A stretch of DNA of 64,000 nt from Metarhizium brunneum (GCF_013426205.1 NC_089424.1:744001-808000); one strand, 5' to 3'. Positions 1-10,918 are shown, counted from the first letter of the stretch. Made by a program: numbers and translations. The notes: generated by a model not told the origin, from the letters alone.

Positions 1-335
1 CGAAAACTCCCCTGTAACCCGATATAGGTTATCCCATCTTTAAGCGCAAACAGCTCCGTGTGCATTATTCCCCTTTGGATTGGCGATTATGCTCTCCAAT
101 CTCTAATCCCTGGTTTTATTTACAGATTCACTATCATTTAACACGTATATATTGTATGCTTACGATCCATGACGTGTTAGTTTTACGTACTTGATCAATC
201 AAAAATTGTATTGTGGGCCAACTGACTACAAACAACTAGCAGCATATTTCCGTCAACGCCAGCAAGGGAACTGCTCCTGGTGTTGAAGCAGTCGGGGCCT
301 CCTGTGCAAGTCTACCAAAGTCATGCTGACTTTCC
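1..335. other. Gap downstream of the LysM gene
   Basis: No gene, repeat or clear regulatory site was seen. The stretch is the likely 3' flank of the LysM gene, whose stop codon lies at its right edge. Confidence 0.5.
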
Positions 336-820
336 CTACTCGCCAACACCGACGCAGGCGTAGTAGTTGGCCCAGAGCCCATCACACTTGAGGCCGACAT
401 AAGCGTTCCAAGCGACAAATTTCTCAGTGGTGATGCCGTTGTTTTTCGCTACGGACTCGCACCAGGCACCTGGCGGAACCCAGCAAAACTTGTTGCAGTT
501 GGACGCCATTGGGGACCGCACCGGACTTGGGGTTGTAACACCTGCGTATCGGCCTGTGAGACACGTAACTTATGCCGGACAGCCAAATCGACGTGACTTA
601 CTAGCTTTTGAGTCCGTGAGTGCTCGGGTTGTGTGCTGATCCAAACATCCAGGCCACACGTCGCGCTTGACGTTGTTGTTCACTTCCGGCTTCAGCGAGT
701 TTGTTAGTCGCCGCATTCACCCGTACATTACGGATGGAATGTCGAGAGAATACTCACAGTCGCAGTCGCTATGGCAACTAATTGTGCGGTGAGCACCATG
801 ATTTTGGGGTAGCCAAGCAT
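336..820 (-). CDS. Secreted LysM-domain protein (candidate effector), three exons
   Basis: Predicted model: complement(join(336..553,602..689,758..820)), 122 aa. Exon 1 encodes a hydrophobic signal peptide (MLGYPKIMVLTAQLVAIATA) and ends at a GTGAGT donor. Exon 2 is a short linker; its intron has a CTAAC branch site. Exon 3 holds one LysM domain (about residues 66-120) beginning CNKFCWVPPGAWCESVAKNN and ending near WANYYACVGV, with the W-N-x-x-x-G core and paired cysteines typical of fungal LysM domains. All three exons join in frame (369 nt including stop). Fungal LysM effectors bind chitin oligomers and can hide hyphae from host immunity; that role is inferred from the family. A single LysM at 122 aa is small for the group. 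The exon 1/2 acceptor (AAG) is weaker than the other sites, so the exon 2 start is the least certain point. Confidence 0.78.
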
Positions 821-1318
821 GGTGGCAGCTGGTGAACGCGAGTGAAGGTAGATGCGAGTAGAAACGTCGTTGAAGAATGCTCGTTGTGCGCCTGGGTTTT
901 ACACTCAAAACCATTCTGCTGGTTTCGTTGATCAATGCAGAGAAATGGAGTCCTATTTGTACCTCTGGCATCGGCTCTTGCGGCTCAATGTCTGGCCATC
1001 GAGCCAACAGAGGATTGTCATCTCCATACCAACACCTGAAACCCCTTAAAGTAGAATGTTGTCATACCATAGCATCTGTGGTACATGTAAGTCAGCATTA
1101 CTACGTACATGCCAACGCTCAAACATGGTTGGCCTGTCATTCCTAAGAAGGTCTCGCACCCATTCTTGTCTCATACATGACTTGACATGCATGAGGAGTA
1201 ATACTCTGTATTCAACATGCACTTCGCTCCATTACGACGGGCCAGCTCGCAGTAGAGCCGCATTCAGGGACAGGGAAGACGTAGACGGGGTCTCCCGCAG
1301 CTGATGCCACTCTGGCGT
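821..1318. other. Gap between the LysM gene and the nuclease-like pseudogene
   Basis: Probably contains the LysM promoter. No protein-coding signal or repeat was recognised. Confidence 0.4.
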
Positions 1319-2160
1319 TCAGGTGCGGCCGGGCCGCGCGACCCATCGACATGCCTCCTCAAAAGCCATCGTAACAAGTCGTAACTGCTGGTCATCGACG
1401 GGCGCTCCATGATTACGGCCTACGAGATCATGGTCTGGGAAGAATAGGGGGAAATGATCTCGGGCTTTGCGGAAAGCTTTTCCCCGTTCGGTAATAAAGG
1501 CATATTCCTTTGGATGCCCTTTAATACCAGCACGCAACTTTCGTCCGGCGGCAGAATATCGGTCTAGCTGTGTTTCGTTAGTACGTTGCGAAACAACTGT
1601 AAATTCATTGAACATTTATGCCATACCAGGATGAGTGATCTCGTAATGACTGGGGATTCTCGTAGCTGTGACGCCATGGTGTGGACATCGGCCCCATGGT
1701 TATTTATGGCTTGTGTGTAACCACCGTAATCTCTTCGAATCGTTTTCCAACTCATTTCTTGCTTGAACCGTTTCGATATTCCGTCCTTGATTGTAGATGT
1801 AGGAATTTCGGACAGCGTCTTGATGTTTCCTTGGACCGCGGTATCGATCATGTTCTTCCCCGAATAATACGCGAAAACACCGACCTCAAAAACCGTCTTG
1901 GTCAAGGCAAAACTCGAAATCAAGACAAAGCAAGCGGGCACCGGGTAGCTTTCCATCCGCAATCTTGTCTCGCACATCCAGGACCTTCTGGAATGAAGGG
2001 CTGTAGAACCAGGGATGTTGCAACGCTTGGTCAAAGGTATTCTTGAACCTTCCAATCATGCAATTGGCAACTGCTTTTCGGTCGTTCGCAGCCAGAGAGA
2101 GATGAGAAATACAGAACTGTGACTCATTACACGGCTTTTCGAAACAGGTGCGTCAATCTC
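1319..2160 (-). pseudogene. Frameshifted DEDDh 3'-5' exonuclease-like gene
   Basis: On the minus strand three overlapping frames form one coherent protein broken by shifts. The first frame (about 2150 to 1895) carries a conserved N-terminal stretch, including ANCMIGRFKNTFDQALQHPW, and leads into LLCLDFEF, a DEDD exonuclease motif I-like strand. A shift near 1895 moves to the next frame, with VGVFAYYSGK and later LILVWHK. A second shift near 1600 leads to the C-terminal part with FPLFFPDHDLVGRNH and DDQQLRL, which reads like the last conserved block of this RNase H-fold family of uncharacterised fungal proteins. At least two frameshifts and an upstream in-frame stop make it non-functional as read. 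Family assignment is from motif recognition only; the breakpoints are approximate. Confidence 0.62.
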
Positions 2161-2612
2161 GTCAACCCAAACTTTTCCAACTCTCTGCTAATCATAATCG
2201 CAGTACTGCACGAAACACAGCGCGACTCTAACCCGACATAGAATCTCGGTGCTGAAACTCTTGCAGATAGATGGGCGTTGTGCCCTCCTAGTGTGGCGTT
2301 ATAGGCGCAGAGCTCTTAAACGAAGCCTCCTCGGGACAAATGCGAGGTCCAATACACGCAGCGCCTTGATTTCTGAGATCTGGGGTATGACCTGCGAACC
2401 TTGCTAGAGTAAGATGTTAGTTATGAAGTCCGAGTAGCCGTCGGTCGCGGAGGATGCAAACCTCGGATACTGCTGTCCATATCTTGGGTTTTCTCGCTAC
2501 CCTTGGCCGACTCGTCGTCAAGTACCATGTCTTTCGTAGAACCATGGAAATAACTTTTTATAATTATCAGCGTTGACGGCCGCGGCTTCGTCTATGCTGA
2601 TATTATTCTCTT
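2161..2612. other. Gap, nothing recognised
   Basis: No coding segment could be supported. It may contain the lost 5' end of the nuclease-like pseudogene. Confidence 0.35.
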
Positions 2613-2900
2613 TCAATGACATTTGTTATGCCAGCCCGTGGTTTCTGAGATGTCGATTGGTGTGGCCTCTTCCTTCAGGTCTTCCAAATGCCAACGTTCT
2701 CTGTGGATCCTCATGTGATTCTCTATAGACCTCTTGGTATGAAGAAAATGAGCGATGGTTCTATAACACAGCGGCATGGTACAGAGCCACCCACTCCCAC
2801 GTGCCATCTTGACGCGCTTGAATGCGTAATTTCGACGGGTAAATGTCTCTCGTCTGCCCCAGTTGTCATACAGACACGCTTTGCAACGTCGTCACTTGTT
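2613..2900 (-). pseudogene. Possible C2H2 zinc-finger-like relic
   Basis: A short minus-strand open segment carries CTMPLCY followed 16 residues later by NHMRIHRE, giving a C-x4-C-x16-H-x3-H arrangement close to a C2H2 finger. Upstream in the same frame is another C-x2-C pair (CKAC). There is no plausible start or complete gene around it and the segment ends abruptly. It could be the remnant of a fungal C2H2 protein or chance; confidence is low. Confidence 0.22.
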
Positions 2901-3209
2901 GCAATTCCCTTGCCCTTCCTTTTCGGCCAACAGAAGACTGTGTGCCGTCAGATGATCTGAGATCGCACTGCATACTGAAAGCACTTCCTGTAGTGGTTTA
3001 AAATGGTGTTTGGAAGCTGTCGACTCGAGTCTGGTTCCGAAAGCCATAGTATAGGGTTAGACGTGGGACCCACATTGGCTTGACGGGATGCTATTATTCC
3101 GGCCCGTCTTCACATGGTCCAGGTCATACGACTAATGAATGCATCGGCGGGGAAAAAATCAATTTCCATTTTCTGCCCCTCATCCACCAATCTTGAAACG
3201 AAATTCAAA

Positions 3210-4962
3210 ATGGCAACTGATGGAAAAAATGCTGGGCCGTCGCCCTACGATACGTATCAGACGTCGTTGACGACGAGATACTGCAGCCCGGAGATGGCAC
3301 GGCTCTTTGGCCAACGCTCTCGCCACTCGCAATGGCGTAGGCTTTGGTTGCTGCTCGCAGAGTCTGAGAGAGAGCTTGGTATCCAGACCATCACGACGGA
3401 AGCGCTCGAGCAGATGAAGCAGCACCTTGAAGTAACCGACCAAGACTTTGAGGTTGCCAGGGCCGAGGAGAAGATCCGCCGCCACGACGTCATGGCTCAT
3501 GTACACGCCTTCGGAGCTGTTGCGCCTGCAGCGGCTGGTATTATCCATTACGGTGTAAGTTGAAGTCGCAATCCTCAGTCTCCTTTGATGCATTTGATAA
3601 TTTTGCAAATCTCTGTCAACTGAGTCTAACGGGTCAAGGCGACAAGCTGCTTCGTAACTGACAATGCGGAACTTATCCTCATGCGTGATGCCATGGACCT
3701 TCTCCTCCCAAGACTGGCCAAGGTTGTCTCAAACCTGTGCCAGCTTGCTAGGGAATGGAAGGCAACACCCACTCTTGCGTACACGCATTTGCAGCCAGGT
3801 ATTTTCCCTTGGTACCACCAAATTGGTAGGAACTACACTAACACTTTCTAGCCCAACTGATCACAGGTATACCGAAACCAATGCTTCTTTTCGGATGTAA
3901 TACAAACCCTGGAGACAAAGTGCTGATTCGCGTCTAGTTGGCAAGCGGGCAGCTCAATGGGCCCAAGATCTCGTTTTCGACCTTGAGAGTATCGAACACG
4001 TTCGCAATGGGTTACTGCTTCGAGGTGAGCCGCAATACATATGGTGCATCAGACAGCCAGAGACTGAATAATATGTCATGCCAGGTGCACAAGGAACTAC
4101 AGGAACTCAAGCTTCGTTCCTTGAGATTTTTGGCGGGGACGGCTCCAAGTGTGACCAGCTGAATGCACTATTGTGCAAGAAGACCGACTTTCCCGCATGC
4201 TACGATGTGTCGACGCAAACGTACACCCGCAAGGTTGACCTGCTCGTCGCCAACGCCATCTGCGGCCTTGGTGCTACGGCGCAAAAGATTGCCGGAGATA
4301 TCCGCCATCTCGCCTCGTGGCAGGAAGCCGAGGAGCCTTTCGAAGACAAACAGGTGGGGTCAAGTGCTATGCCTTTCAAGAGAAACCCGATGCGTTCAGA
4401 GAGGGTCTCTAGCCTTGCCCGAGAGCTTCTGTCCAAGCAGGCAACCACTGCAAACACGCTCGCAGCGCAATGGATGGAGCGCTCACTGGACGACAGCGCC
4501 GTCCGCAGAATGGACTTGCCCGAGATGTTCCTCTTGGCCGATGCTATTATTGGCAGCCTAGACAATATCACCGACGGCATGGTCATTTACCCCCAGGTAA
4601 TTGCGTCGCGTGTTCACCAGCAACTGCCTTTTATGTGCGCGGAAAATATCATCATGAAGCTCACTGCCAAGGGCATATCCAGGCAGGAAGCCCACGAGCA
4701 GATCCGCGTCTTATCACACCAAGCTGCCCGTGTCGTGAAGTTGGAGGGTAAACCGAATGATCTTATAGACAGGATCAAGGCTACAGAGTTCTTTCAACCT
4801 ATCTGGGCTGATCTTGACGATATGTTGAGACCTGAGCTTTATATTGGCCGTAGTATTGAAATTGTGGAACGATATTGCGGTCTGGAAGGTGTAGCGGAGA
4901 AGAAGATCCAGCGATACAGGGCAGTGTTCGAAAAATCACAAACGACGGAGCTAAATGTCTGA
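3210..4962 (+). CDS. ADE13: Adenylosuccinate lyase (ADE13-like), five exons
   Basis: Predicted model: join(3210..3554,3639..3798,3852..3866,3938..4024,4085..4962), 494 aa, close to the usual family length. The enzyme splits adenylosuccinate and SAICAR in purine synthesis in the cytosol. Visible motifs are RHDVMAHVHAFG, ATSCFVTDN, the THLQPAQLITVGKR block, GTTGTQASF and the fumarase/lyase signature GSSAMPFKRNPMRSER. The catalytic-loop serine pair and the lysine and asparagine of the signature are present. The start at 3210 is chosen because it leads directly into the conserved PYDTYQTSLTTRY segment; an upstream in-frame ATG at 3114 would add an unlikely leader. Exon 3 is only 15 nt. From memory, fungal ADE13 is far more conserved than this copy (the signature is usually SSAMAYKRNP), so it may be a diverged paralogue rather than the housekeeping gene. 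Confidence 0.9.
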
Positions 4963-5904
4963 TATGAAAGATGAAGACTATATCGATGGAAGAGGATGGG
5001 CTGGTGTGAAAATATACAGTTATGTTGGAAGCTTTATATATTTGATACAATTGCGTCTGTTGGTTTGACCAAGGCAAATAGGCCGTGCGATGTCATGAAG
5101 GAATAGATGGTTTTATTACTGCGCGTGAAAGCAAACGGGGGTGGGACTTACTGCTCAGAACTTCTAGGGATCAGGAGGAATCAAGTCAACACATGCGGGG
5201 CCAGCTTCAATCTTACCGTTCCTAGTAGGATTAAGAGGTCAGTTCCTAGGATTCAGGATTCAGGGGGTCACCCCCTCGCCCCTGGCCTCATTGTTCTCCC
5301 CAAATTCGCCGCGGGCATCGTGTTGGCGGCTTAAAAAAGCAGCAACTCTGAGATGAGAAGCTTGGGGAGGCAATCGCACCCGAACGATGGAATGATGCGC
5401 CACCCCGTCTGGTAGAAAATCGCCAGTCGTCAGCCATCAATTATATGAATCGGGCACCTTGATCACATGCTTGGTCATTGTATTGAGCAACAAGTCTAAC
5501 TAGACCCTTTCCACCTCGAGGGAAAGCGTCTCTGTCAGGTTGATCCGAAATATTTTCTTCACAGCACGCACCAAGGAAGAGGTACATCCTTGTCGGCCTT
5601 GACTGGAGGAAAATCCTAGTGACTGCAAACGCCAGGCGCGGAATAGGGACCCAAGCAACTCGTTTTGCAGTGATATCAAAGCAAAATAACCACAAATCTC
5701 CGGCTGCAATCACAAGACTTGCACTCAACCTGTCGCCCTGTTGCGACTCAGCCAAGAGTCCGAGGTGTTGGCCCAGCACTGCACTGACTGCATGGGCCCG
5801 AATGAGTCATATTGCTCTGGACACAAAGGAGGGGGCACGTTTGTTCTTCTTCTATTCCACAAACTTGACTACATCAACAAACATTCTTCTCCTTGTCAAA
5901 GAAT
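4963..5904. other. Intergenic region between ADE13-like and GRS1-like genes
   Basis: Contains the 3' flank of the lyase gene and presumably the promoter of the synthetase gene. The open frames inside lack family signals and are judged non-coding. In frame with the synthetase there is no ATG upstream of 5905 before a stop, only a near-cognate TTG at 5893, so no long mitochondrial leader is visible. Confidence 0.45.
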
Positions 5905-7964
5905 ATGGCGAATCTGACGACCTCTTCTGGCGACGTGTTCAACCGGCCACAGTTTGAATCGCTGCTGAAAAGGCGATTTTTCTTCACCGAAGCCTTCGAG
6001 GTGTACCGAACCGCACCCAACTACAAGGGAGACAATCGTGGCCTCTATGACTATGGACCGCCCGGCTGTGGTATGCTGGCCAACATTGTCAACGAGTGGC
6101 GAAAGCACTTTGTTATCGAAGAGAATATGCTCGAGGTTGATTGCACCGCTATAACACCAGAGGCAGTCTTGAAAACAAGTGGTCACGTTGATAGATTCGC
6201 TGATTGGATGTGCAGAGACCCTGCCAAGGGCGAATATTTGCGCGCCGATCACCTCGTTCAGTCTGTGCTAGAAACAAGGTTGGCAAATAGCCGACTAGCT
6301 GCCGCTGACCCCCAGAGCAAAATGGAGAGATTGGACAATGCCAAGGTAGAACAGTACCAAGAAATTCTAGCCAAAGTAAGACATCCTCTGTCAACGAGTG
6401 CCAAAAGTCCTGCCCAGCTAATCGGTGAATAGATGGACAACTATGATGGGCCTGAACTTGGCAAACTGATTAGGGAGCTTGATATCAGGAACCCCAATGG
6501 TGATGGCAAGGTTGAAGAACCAACTGCCTTTAATCTCATGTTTCGGTCTACTATCGGTCCAAGTTCAGCTTCGCCTGTATATTTCAGGCCCGAGACTGCT
6601 CAAGGTCAGTTTCTGAACTTCCGAAAGCTACTAGACTACTGCCAAGGGTCTATGCCTTTCGCATCCGCTTGCATTGGCAAGTCATATCGTAATGAAATTT
6701 CTCCACGGTCGGGCTTACTTCGAGTTCGAGAATTCTTAATGGCAGAAATTGAACATTTTGTAGATCCGGAGAGCAATAAGAGCCACGAACGTTTTAGCGA
6801 AATAGCTGAAATTGAACTGCCGTTTTTAGATAAAAAGACGCAACTTTCTGGACAAACGTCCATCTCATCGATACCCATTGGCAAGCCCTTGAAACGAAAC
6901 TTGTGGACAACGAAACCCTCGGCTACTTCCTTGCGAGAGTGTACCTATTCTTGCTCAAGATTGGCGTGGATCCGCAAAAACTACGGTTCCGCCAACATCT
7001 CGATAATGAGATGGCACATTACGCATGCGACTGTTGGGATGCAGAGCTTCTGACTAGTTATGGCTGGATCGAGTGTGTTGGCTGCGCTGACCGGAGCGCA
7101 TACGACTTGACCGTTCATTCTCGGGAGACCGGAACCCCATTGACGGTCAAGGAAGCCCGCGCCACACCTCTTGAAATCACAGAATGGAAAGCAACACTGG
7201 AAAAAAGGCTCGTGGGGCCTCGTTTCAAAAAGGATGCCAAGAAGATCGAGCTGGCAGTCGGGCAATTGGATCAAGATCATCTAAGACAATTAGCCACAGA
7301 GCTAGCTGAAAAGCGCGTCGTGACAATTCCTACAGACGAGCTTGCAAATGGTGCCAACTCTGTAGAGCTCACGTCTGATGTTTGCTCCATCAAACAAACC
7401 ACTCGCGTGGAGACGACGCGGGAGTACACGCCCAATGTCATCGAGCCTTCCTTTGGTATCGGCCGCATACTCTACAGTATTCTTGAGCACGTGTACTGGA
7501 GCAGACCGCAGGATGTTGCTCGAGAGGTACGCATATTGCAACCTGTCGTCGTTTTCTAGGCTGACCAAGTTTCGCAGGTGCTCTCGTTGCCTATCCTCGT
7601 CGCGCCTGTCAAAGTTTTGCTTGTACCACTGTCGAATAACGCCGGCTTTAAGCCCGTAGTCAAGGCCCTTGCCCGTCGGCTGAGAGCCATGGGCATTGCG
7701 AATAATGTAGACTCGTCTAGCGTTTCTATTGGCAGGCGATACGCGAGAAATGACGAACTCGGCACCCCGCTTGGAATCACGGTGGATTTCGACACGTTAA
7801 AAGACGGGTCCGTTACGTTGCGAGAGCGGGATTCCAGAGTCCAGGTCCGGGCCTCTCAAGATGAGATTGTTGAGGCAATTAGAGATCTCGTTGCCGGGGC
7901 TGAAACGTGGGACGAAGTGTCTAAGAGGCTACCCATGTTCACAGGGCAAAGTCAAGAAGACTAA
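5905..7964 (+). pseudogene. GRS1: Glycyl-tRNA synthetase (GRS1-like), three exons, one-base frameshift
   Basis: Predicted exons 5905..6375, 6433..7526 and 7578..7964. The enzyme charges tRNA-Gly. Class II features are present: RGLYDYGPPGC, RADHLV, the motif 2 region SYRNEISPRSGLLRVREF, NEMAHYACDCWDAE, the ECVGCADRSAYDL block, motif 3 EPSFGIGRILYS, and a C-terminal anticodon-binding domain starting VLSLPILVAPVKVLLVPLS and continuing to DELGTPLGITVDF. Exon 2 is 1094 nt, one short of a multiple of three. The frame breaks at about 6881-6887, where GGCAAGCCCTT should encode an IG-K-A-LE-type stretch before KLVDNETLGYF; one G appears to be missing. With that base the product would be about 650 aa. 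Either this is a sequencing undercall or a decaying paralogue. The N-terminal region lacks the Lys-rich insert I recall in canonical fungal GRS1, favouring a second copy. Confidence 0.82.
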
Positions 7965-9073
7965 CGGTAATAGATGAAGGCATAGATCTAAATTGCACAA
8001 CGAGGGGGATGCGGAGAGGAATGCGCTTCTAACTCACAAATGAAATGAACAAGACCTTTGTATACTTATCGCCGCATACGACTCGAGTCTTGCAAGGGAT
8101 GTGTTGGGAATTGCCACAAAATGGGTCGACTCAGGTCACCAGCATACCGGCTCGAGATTAGGTTATTGCATCAGTTTCACATGGAATGCCGTTAACCGTG
8201 CCACCATGAAAGCATCAGTAAGAACTGCCGCTTTCGGACACGTGTCGGCAGACAATAGTTCGTTCGTGGTTACGGTAATTGCCAGCTGCATTTTACATTC
8301 ATAATGTTCCGTCGGTTTCCTACACCGAGGATATCGTATCGAAATACTTTGTATCAATTATATTGTCACTCATGGTAACGTTGAATGACGTAGCGGGCTC
8401 AAAAAGCTCCAGATCAAGATCTATCTTGCCTCCGAAGCGGCAGAGCTCCGCTGTTGCAGAAAGTAGTCTAGAGTAAAAGCGTACTACATACCTGGAATTA
8501 ACACTGAGTTTTGCATACCTGAAAGTATTAAACACTTTTAAACTCTAACTCTATTTCCAAACACAATTCTTAGTAATACCCGTATATTAGAGTTTCAGGA
8601 TATCCTCACTATTAAGAGTATAAAAATAAATTTATTAAAAAAAACTAAAAACTCCATCTAATCTGATATAACTATACAACCGTTGTAATTGACACATAAA
8701 ATCCGTTCATGTTCACTAACCTCGTCGCGTTAACTACATGCATCTAAGCTTCGTGGCGTAACTGAAATACAGCGCGTACTAGAAATTTAAAGTTGCACAG
8801 CATACCATCTCCTCATCGATTACGTTCCAGACGTGCGGAGAAAAGACAATCTCAGGTCGTCGCCCTGCGATGCCGAGAAGATTCATGGACGCTTCCAAGA
8901 GATTTGGCATCACCTGCACCCTCACAGCTGCCTTTCAAAGTATAAATAGACTCCAAGCATCCGACATGGGGGATTGAAGAGCATAATCATCAAGGTTTCA
9001 AGAAAGAAGCAAAGAACACAGTCTCAACCTTCACAATCAATTTTCAACTTTGACTTTTATCCCCAACGCCAAA
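7965..9073. other. Intergenic, partly AT-rich
   Basis: No gene supported. The stretch 8540-8700 is strongly AT-rich and may be a decayed repeat. The right end is the promoter and 5' leader of the secreted-protein gene at 9074. Confidence 0.4.
8941..8948 (+). promoter_or_regulatory. TATA box of the 9074 gene
   Basis: TATAAATA lies 126-133 nt upstream of the ATG at 9074, followed by a C/A/T-rich leader typical of highly expressed fungal genes. Confidence 0.6.
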
Positions 9074-9477
9074 ATGCGCTTCAGTGTTGTTACTATGCTC
9101 CTAGCCAGTCTGGCCAGCGGCATTAATGCCGACTACGTAGATACGTGGGAGGACGAAATGCCTCTTGGGCAATTCATCGGTACCTTTGATACATTTTCGA
9201 ACAACCAATGCAGCGAGGGAGGCAAAGGCATTACTGTCACTGCGGACGACCGTAAAGGACCCCTTCAGTCCAGCGTGAAATCGGTCAAGTCCTACATTCA
9301 GAATCAGTATTGTAAGTTTTTTTCTTTAAACCTCCAGTACCAGCTTGTTGACGTGTAAAAATTACAGTGTATATCTATCAAACTAATCCCCACAAAATTC
9401 TGAGAATTGCTCCAAATGATTACAGATGCCACCCGCTCAGTGGCTCTCCCCAATTTTGGAAAGTTCTCTCGCATTAA
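9074..9477 (+). CDS. Small secreted protein with ambiguous splice acceptor
   Basis: Exon 1 (9074..9311) starts with a clear signal peptide, MRFSVVTMLLASLASGINA, followed by an acidic mature region. A GTAAGT donor follows. Two acceptors are possible. Using 9367 (56-nt intron) gives join(9074..9311,9368..9477), 115 aa, whose mature part has two cysteines (NNQCSEGG and YRCHPLS), allowing one disulfide. Using 9425 instead, with a good CTAAT branch site before it, gives a different C-terminal frame ending at 9492 and only one cysteine. I prefer the first for its intron length and even cysteine count. No known family was recognised; it is an effector-type candidate. Neighbouring MITE copies lie 300 bp downstream. 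Confidence 0.62.
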
Positions 9478-9792
9478 ATACCAGATGCGTTAGTCTGGTC
9501 GTCGTACGGGGCCGTGTATAGGTTTTGCTCCATGTTGCTAGGGTTCTTATATCGGAATGGAAAGCAAGGGCGGTATGCGAGCTTGTCGGGAAGGTACGGG
9601 AATAGCCTACAGAAATAAACAAGCACCCATCTCGGGGGCGCTGCTTCTGACTCGGGAAAATAATTGAGTGATAGCAGTGCGGCTCCAAAGTAACATGATC
9701 CTGTCTGTGTATCTAGGCTCCCTGGAAACCGTGCGTGAGGATCCAATCGGCTAGTAGTATTTAATCTATGTTATATTAATAAATACTCACAA
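9478..9792. other. Gap between the secreted gene and MITE copy A
   Basis: No coding signal recognised; probably 3' flank. Confidence 0.4.
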
Positions 9793-10018
9793 TCCCTTTG
9801 AAGGTCAAGCACCTTGTGGGGTGCCAAGCCCAAGGGTCAGTAACCAATCGGACAAGAACGCTTCATTAGTACCTTTACTTACCTATAATTTAAGTAATAA
9901 CCATGTCATATATAAGCAGCTACATCATATTAATCACACTATTATTTGCTTGGTATTGACTGCAACCACAATCCGTGGGGCAGCGGGGCCCCCACAAGGT
10001 GCTCGACCTTCAAAGAGA
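9793..10018. mobile_element. MITE copy A (TIR family TCYCTTTGAA)
   Basis: Terminal inverted repeats of about 27 bp: left TCCCTTTGAAGGTCAAGCAC, right ends GACCTTCAAAGAGA, with a nearly perfect reverse-complement match including CCCCACAAGGTGC. Length 226 bp, AT-rich interior, no coding capacity. Flanking dinucleotides are AA and TT rather than the TA seen at the other copies, so the target duplication may have decayed. Confidence 0.72.
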
Positions 10019-10037
10019 TTAGCAGCTAAATTACCTA

Positions 10038-10283
10038 TCCCTTTGAATGTGATAAGGTGCCAGCCAGGTAGCGGGCCTACTTTATTTACAGTACCTTTTA
10101 TATACCTTATATTAGGTGTATAGCCTAATATATATAAAGTATTTTTATATATACTTAAAAAGTAAAGGTATTTTAATTTATATATTAATACTTTATAAGC
10201 TTATATATCTTTTAATTTAAGATTTCTAATTGGTTTATATCCCTGCTCGGTACGAAAGTGGCACCTTATCACATTCAAAGGGA
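10038..10283. mobile_element. MITE copy B, perfect TIRs and TA duplication
   Basis: Perfect 24-bp terminal inverted repeats: left TCCCTTTGAATGTGATAAGG and right its exact reverse complement ending CATTCAAAGGGA. Both ends are flanked by TA, as expected for Tc1/mariner-type target duplication. Length 246 bp; the interior is strongly AT-rich and non-coding. It lies 19 bp from copy A. Confidence 0.85.
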
Positions 10284-10918
10284 TACAGCTAGGGGACCCT
10301 GCTCTATTACCTTGTTAAGTTGGGTGATTAATTATACAGGGGTTTGAATGCAACGTTCAAGTTGGTAGACTCCAAGGGGGCGCTGTCCATGACTGGGATA
10401 TAGTAGTTTGCCACTTGCCCTGTGCCGAGCAACACTCCTTCCAGAAACTGATAGGCACCGCGGTAGGGCAAGTAAGTTAATATAGTGAGATGCTCCCGTG
10501 TAAATAGAGATTTTTATCCGTATACATAGTAATACTCTATAGAATATAGACAGAAAAGCCTACTTCGTGAGAATACAAGCTAGATAGGGGCGCGTTATAC
10601 TAGGGCAAAATGAGGCGGTTATGCGTTCTTGGAAATACAAACACATGACTCATGCTTTTCCTAAGTTACGACTCGTAGCTTCATTCCTACTCATGCCCGG
10701 CCCCATGTTACTAGGATTCGCTTCGCCTCACCTACCTTACGCGGCGTCTCTATGTAACTTCGTCCATAGCGTTCGAGCACTATAATAGGAATTAGTAACG
10801 AGCTTGGAGGGCAGTATAAAATGGGCATGCCCGACCTTGGAGGGTGTTCAACGTCAATTTCCTCAGCTCACTATCCGCTGCATTCTCCTACTAGCCGCTT
10901 ACTTTTCGCTACACGTAC
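10284..10918. other. Gap with the promoter of the 10919 gene
   Basis: No gene seen. A TATA box, TATAAA at 10815-10820, sits about 100 nt upstream of the start codon at 10919. Confidence 0.5.

Noticed and set aside
5619..5957. Plus-strand frame that could be a mitochondrial leader for the GRS1-like gene
   Set aside because: It is in a different frame from the synthetase and no donor/acceptor pair joins it without losing conserved start residues.
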